Assembly (NCBI GenBank): GCA_902766325.1
Contig: CACXDF010000082.1
Span: 1-7,416, forward strand
Direction: 5' to 3'
Length of the DNA: 7,416 nt
Origin: an uncultured Eubacteriales bacterium
GTDB taxonomy: Bacteria; Bacillota; Clostridia; Christensenellales; DTU072
A program made the position numbers and the translations under genes. This document shows, piece after piece, positions 6,060 to 7,416 of this stretch. The stretch's first letter is position 1; each line of letters starts with the position of its first letter. The notes beneath the pieces are model-generated. The model was not told the origin of the DNA and did not search any database. It worked only from the letters and a program-made list of their open reading frames with translations.

Positions 6060-6904
6060 AATACGATCTCCTCCTTGACGTAATAGACCATGATATCCTC
6101 CAAGGTGGGAACGGACGTCTCTACGTCGTCCGAATCGAATAAGTCTTCTCGTTTGATCAATCCGGTGAACCCGACCGGCGTTATTTTTTGTCCGATCAAG
6201 CGCTCTTTCAGACTGCCGGTAAGCGCATCCTTTTTCCCGCGTATCAGCGCGTGCCCGTCGATAATATTGTCTTTGGTATCGAAAAGAATTTGTTTGCCGT
6301 CGTCGATAAAAAGGATATAGTCGGCGCACTTATCGAGATCGGAGGTAACGTGCGTGGAAAAGAGGATGCTTCTGTTCCCCTGCTCCATGATCTTTTGCAA
6401 GAGATCGAGCAGCTCTTCTCTCGCCACCGGATCGAGACCGCTGGTCGGCTCGTCCAAAATGATCAACTTCGCGTCGTGCGACAAAGCGAGCGCAATGCCC
6501 AATTTTACTTTCATCCCCTGCGAAAGTTCTCTTACTTTTTTCGACGGGTCGATATGAAAAGTCTCGCAAAGGCGTAAAAACCTTTTTTCATCGTACTTTT
6601 TAAAGAACATACCGTACACCTTGCCGATTTTTTCCACCTTTTCGTTGGGATAACAGTCCATCGCCCCCGAAGAGAAACCGACGTCTTGCAGAATATCGAG
6701 CGAGTTCGTCCGAAGATCTTTGCCGAAAACGCTTATTTCTCCCTCGTCGTACGAATTAACGCCGGTAAGACACTTGATCGTGGTGCTTTTACCGGCGCCG
6801 TTCTGTCCGATAAAGCCTAAGATATACCCTTCCGGCAAAATAAATGAAATACCATCCAATAAAAAAGAATGATATTTCTTGCGCAAATTTTCTACTTTCA
6901 GCAT
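6056..6904 (-). CDS. ABC transporter ATP-binding protein
   Basis: This 282-residue ATPase should energise the adjacent permease as an exporter of the YtrB/BcrA-like kind. Walker A is GQNGAGKST at 33-41, the signature LSQGM at 127-131, Walker B LIILDEP at 147-153, the D-loop GLDP at 156-159, and the switch histidine is H185 (STH at 183-185). The Q-loop region (about 73-82, QDVGFSSGAM) has serines where Gln, or Glu in this subfamily, is usual. The C-terminal 90 residues form the small accessory domain common in these exporters. It is the first gene of the operon, with an AAGGAG site at 6910-6915, 5 nt from the ATG, and a near-consensus promoter at 6951-6979. Its last codons carry the permease ribosome binding site, and the stop overlaps the permease start by 4 nt. 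Confidence 0.92.
   Translation of the reverse strand: MLKVENLRKKYHSFLLDGISFILPEGYILGFIGQNGAGKSTTIKCLTGVNSYDEGEISVFGKDLRTNSLDILQDVGFSSGAMDCYPNEKVEKIGKVYGMFFKKYDEKRFLRLCETFHIDPSKKVRELSQGMKVKLGIALALSHDAKLIILDEPTSGLDPVAREELLDLLQKIMEQGNRSILFSTHVTSDLDKCADYILFIDDGKQILFDTKDNIIDGHALIRGKKDALTGSLKERLIGQKITPVGFTGLIKREDLFDSDDVETSVPTLEDIMVYYVKEEIVL
6068..6076 (-). promoter_or_regulatory. Strong ribosome binding site inside the ATPase gene
   Basis: AAGGAGGAG on the minus strand lies 8 nt before the permease ATG at 6059. It decides that start over any in the longer open frame and implies translational coupling with the ATPase. Confidence 0.8.
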
Positions 6905-6916
6905 TTTTACTCCTTC

Positions 6917-6936
6917 GGCACAGCCTTAACTGTGCC
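6917..6936 (-). repeat. Hairpin in the operon leader
   Basis: GGCACAG (6930-6936, minus-strand reading) and CTGTGCC (6917-6923) are perfect 7-bp inverted copies around a 6-nt loop. With transcription starting near 6944, the hairpin lies within the leader, one nucleotide before the GAAGGAG ribosome binding site. It has no U-tract, so it is not a terminator. It could stabilise the message, affect ribosome access, or be DNA for a regulator, since CTGTGCC is also part of the larger repeat at 6929-6964. Confidence 0.5.
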
Positions 6937-6964
6937 TATCGTATAGATACAGTATAGACACAGT
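6929..6964. promoter_or_regulatory. Inverted repeat over the promoter, probable GntR operator
   Basis: The arms ACTGTGCCTAT (6929-6939) and ATAGACACAGT (6954-6964) are inverted copies over 11 bp with one mismatch, separated by 14 bp. They flank and cover the -10 element and the predicted start, so a bound dimer or tetramer would block initiation. YtrA-type repressors bind inverted repeats at the promoters of their own operons, and such a repressor is encoded in this one. Assignment to that protein is inference. Confidence 0.6.
6941..6962. repeat. Two tandem 11-bp repeats over the -10 element
   Basis: GTATAGATACA (6941-6951) is followed directly by GTATAGACACA (6952-6962), identical at 10 of 11 positions. 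The 11-bp period is about one helical turn, so proteins on both copies would lie on the same face of the DNA. The repeats overlap the -10 and the centre of the inverted repeat at 6929-6964. Confidence 0.55.
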
Positions 6965-6979
6965 CTCGATCTTTGTCAA
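6951..6979 (-). promoter_or_regulatory. Near-consensus sigma-A promoter of the ABC operon
   Basis: On the minus strand TTGACA (6974-6979) and TATACT (6951-6956) are separated by exactly 17 bp. Transcription should begin near 6944, giving a leader of about 40 nt before the ATPase ATG at 6904. A promoter this strong usually needs a repressor, consistent with the operator-like repeats on it. It starts only 18 nt beyond the stop codon of the upstream small gene, and no terminator is visible between them. Confidence 0.8.
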
Positions 6980-6997
6980 GAGAAAAACGCTTGGTTT

Positions 6998-7222
6998 TTA
7001 ACTTTCCGATACAACTTCCAAGTCTTCCACCCGTACCGCAATGTCTTTCTCCGTAGTACAATAAACGCCGTCTTCATCCTGATATATTTCACCTTCAAGA
7101 ATAACCAGAACGTATCCGTTCCGTTCTCCGCCCATAATGGTCCCGACGTCGCCGACGTTCATACCTTGCTCCCTGTATCTGGCTCTGTCCTTTATCAATC
7201 TTACCTTATCAAGTTCTTTCAT
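6998..7222 (-). CDS. Small DUF4926-like protein, possible antitoxin or immunity protein
   Basis: The 74 residues look like a small beta-barrel (SH3/KOW-like) protein: LDKVRLIKD at 4-12, GMNVGDVGTIM at 20-30, GYVLVILEG at 36-44, then IAVRVEDLEVV at 61-71. The order VrL-kD, G---GdvGtI, V-F/L, DLeVv matches my recollection of DUF4926 and related small clostridial proteins; the match is by pattern and not verified. The start at 7222 has GGAGGGAG 6 nt upstream and overlaps the stop of the preceding gene as ATGA. An ATG at 7282 in the same frame lies within that gene and has no comparable site. DUF4926-type genes often follow DUF6883 genes, as appears to happen here, which suggests a cognate neutralising partner; this is inference. 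Four of six Arg codons are AGA or AGG. Confidence 0.7.
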   Translation of the reverse strand: MKELDKVRLIKDRARYREQGMNVGDVGTIMGGERNGYVLVILEGEIYQDEDGVYCTTEKDIAVRVEDLEVVSES

Positions 7223-7416
7223 TTTCTTCTCCCTCCATACGGTGTAATCAAGACTAATCTTCCGTCGGGATAGGACATCCAACCTGATACGAAAGAAACA
7301 TCTGCTCCGGTATCTCGTTTTTTTAAGTGTATCACAGTATTAATTCGTTGTCCATATTCATTCCTTGAACCAAGTATATAATCACCGCATTGATACGCCG
7401 ATAAGGCTTGTCTTTC
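7219..7416 (-). CDS. C-terminus of a DUF6883-like protein, possible toxin domain (partial)
   Basis: The minus strand is open from the window edge to a TGA at 7219-7221, giving the last 65 residues of a larger gene. Visible motifs are GDYILGS, NEYGQRI, HLKKRD, VSFVSGW, then PDGRLVLITPYGG near the end. The sequence YGQR, a beta strand, an aliphatic-S/T-GW and a terminal RL-T-Y/P resembles DUF6883, a domain found alone or at the C-terminus of polymorphic toxins and phage-head-like proteins; this assignment is from memory and unconfirmed. It overlaps the following small gene by 4 nt, so the two are surely co-translated. Five of seven Arg codons are AGA or AGG, unlike the MFS and reductase genes. 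The upstream part, and so the full architecture, lies outside the window. Confidence 0.65.
   Translation of the reverse strand, partial: ERQALSAYQCGDYILGSRNEYGQRINTVIHLKKRDTGADVSFVSGWMSYPDGRLVLITPYGGRRK
7229..7236 (-). promoter_or_regulatory. Ribosome binding site of the small DUF4926-like gene
   Basis: GGAGGGAG on the minus strand lies 6 nt before the ATG at 7222, within the last codons of the upstream partial gene. It decides the start and supports coupled translation of the pair. Confidence 0.65.

Noticed and set aside
6060..6329. N-terminal extension of the permease reading frame.
   Set aside because: It lies within the ATPase gene in another frame and is Arg-rich and non-membrane; the strong ribosome binding site at 6068-6076 and ATGA overlap fix the start at 6059.
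6917..6936. Hairpin as a rho-independent terminator of the upstream small gene.
   Set aside because: It is followed by CGAAGGAG, not a T-tract, and lies downstream of the operon promoter.
7223..7282. Longer form of the small DUF4926-like protein starting at 7282.
   Set aside because: The extra 20 codons lie within the coding frame of the upstream partial gene and have no ribosome binding site of their own; the family pattern starts at MKELDKVRL.

Overview
The window reads as chromosomal DNA from a Gram-positive, low-to-moderate GC bacterium, most likely an uncultured gut-type Clostridia (Bacillota). The support is AGGAG-type ribosome binding sites, sigma-A promoters close to consensus (TTGACA or TTTACA, 17 bp, TATACT or TATAAT), a YtrA-type GntR repressor with an ABC-2 exporter, and a 235-residue uncharacterised protein whose C-terminal block I associate from memory with clostridial genomes. 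A closer placement (Christensenellales-like) is only a guess. No rRNA, tRNA, CRISPR array or insertion sequence is visible.

Left part (1-3061). The first 38 bases are the start of a minus-strand gene for an exported protein, with its ribosome binding site, promoter and a perfect 20-bp palindrome over the predicted transcription start. Divergent from it is an MFS transporter (181-1479). It converges on a 235-residue conserved hypothetical protein (1487-2194, minus), which is divergent, across 57 bp, from a short-chain dehydrogenase/reductase (2252-3061, plus).

Middle and right (3048-6979). A four-gene minus-strand operon runs ABC ATPase, ABC-2 permease, YtrA-type GntR repressor, then a 662-residue glycoside-hydrolase-like protein. 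Junctions are a 4-nt ATGA overlap, a 5-nt gap and a 4-nt gap, so the genes are probably co-transcribed and translationally coupled. A near-perfect promoter upstream of the ATPase is overlaid by an 11-bp tandem repeat and an 11+11 bp inverted repeat, the obvious place for the encoded GntR protein to act. The hydrolase-like gene ends inside the end of the converging reductase gene (14-bp overlap).

Right edge (6998-7416). A 74-residue DUF4926-like protein is preceded, with an ATGA overlap, by the 65-residue C-terminus of a gene cut by the window edge. That fragment resembles DUF6883. The pair has the layout of a toxin/immunity or toxin-antitoxin module and uses AGA/AGG arginine codons far more than the MFS and reductase genes, suggesting it was acquired. 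It is the best candidate for an under-described system here, although its main part lies outside the window.
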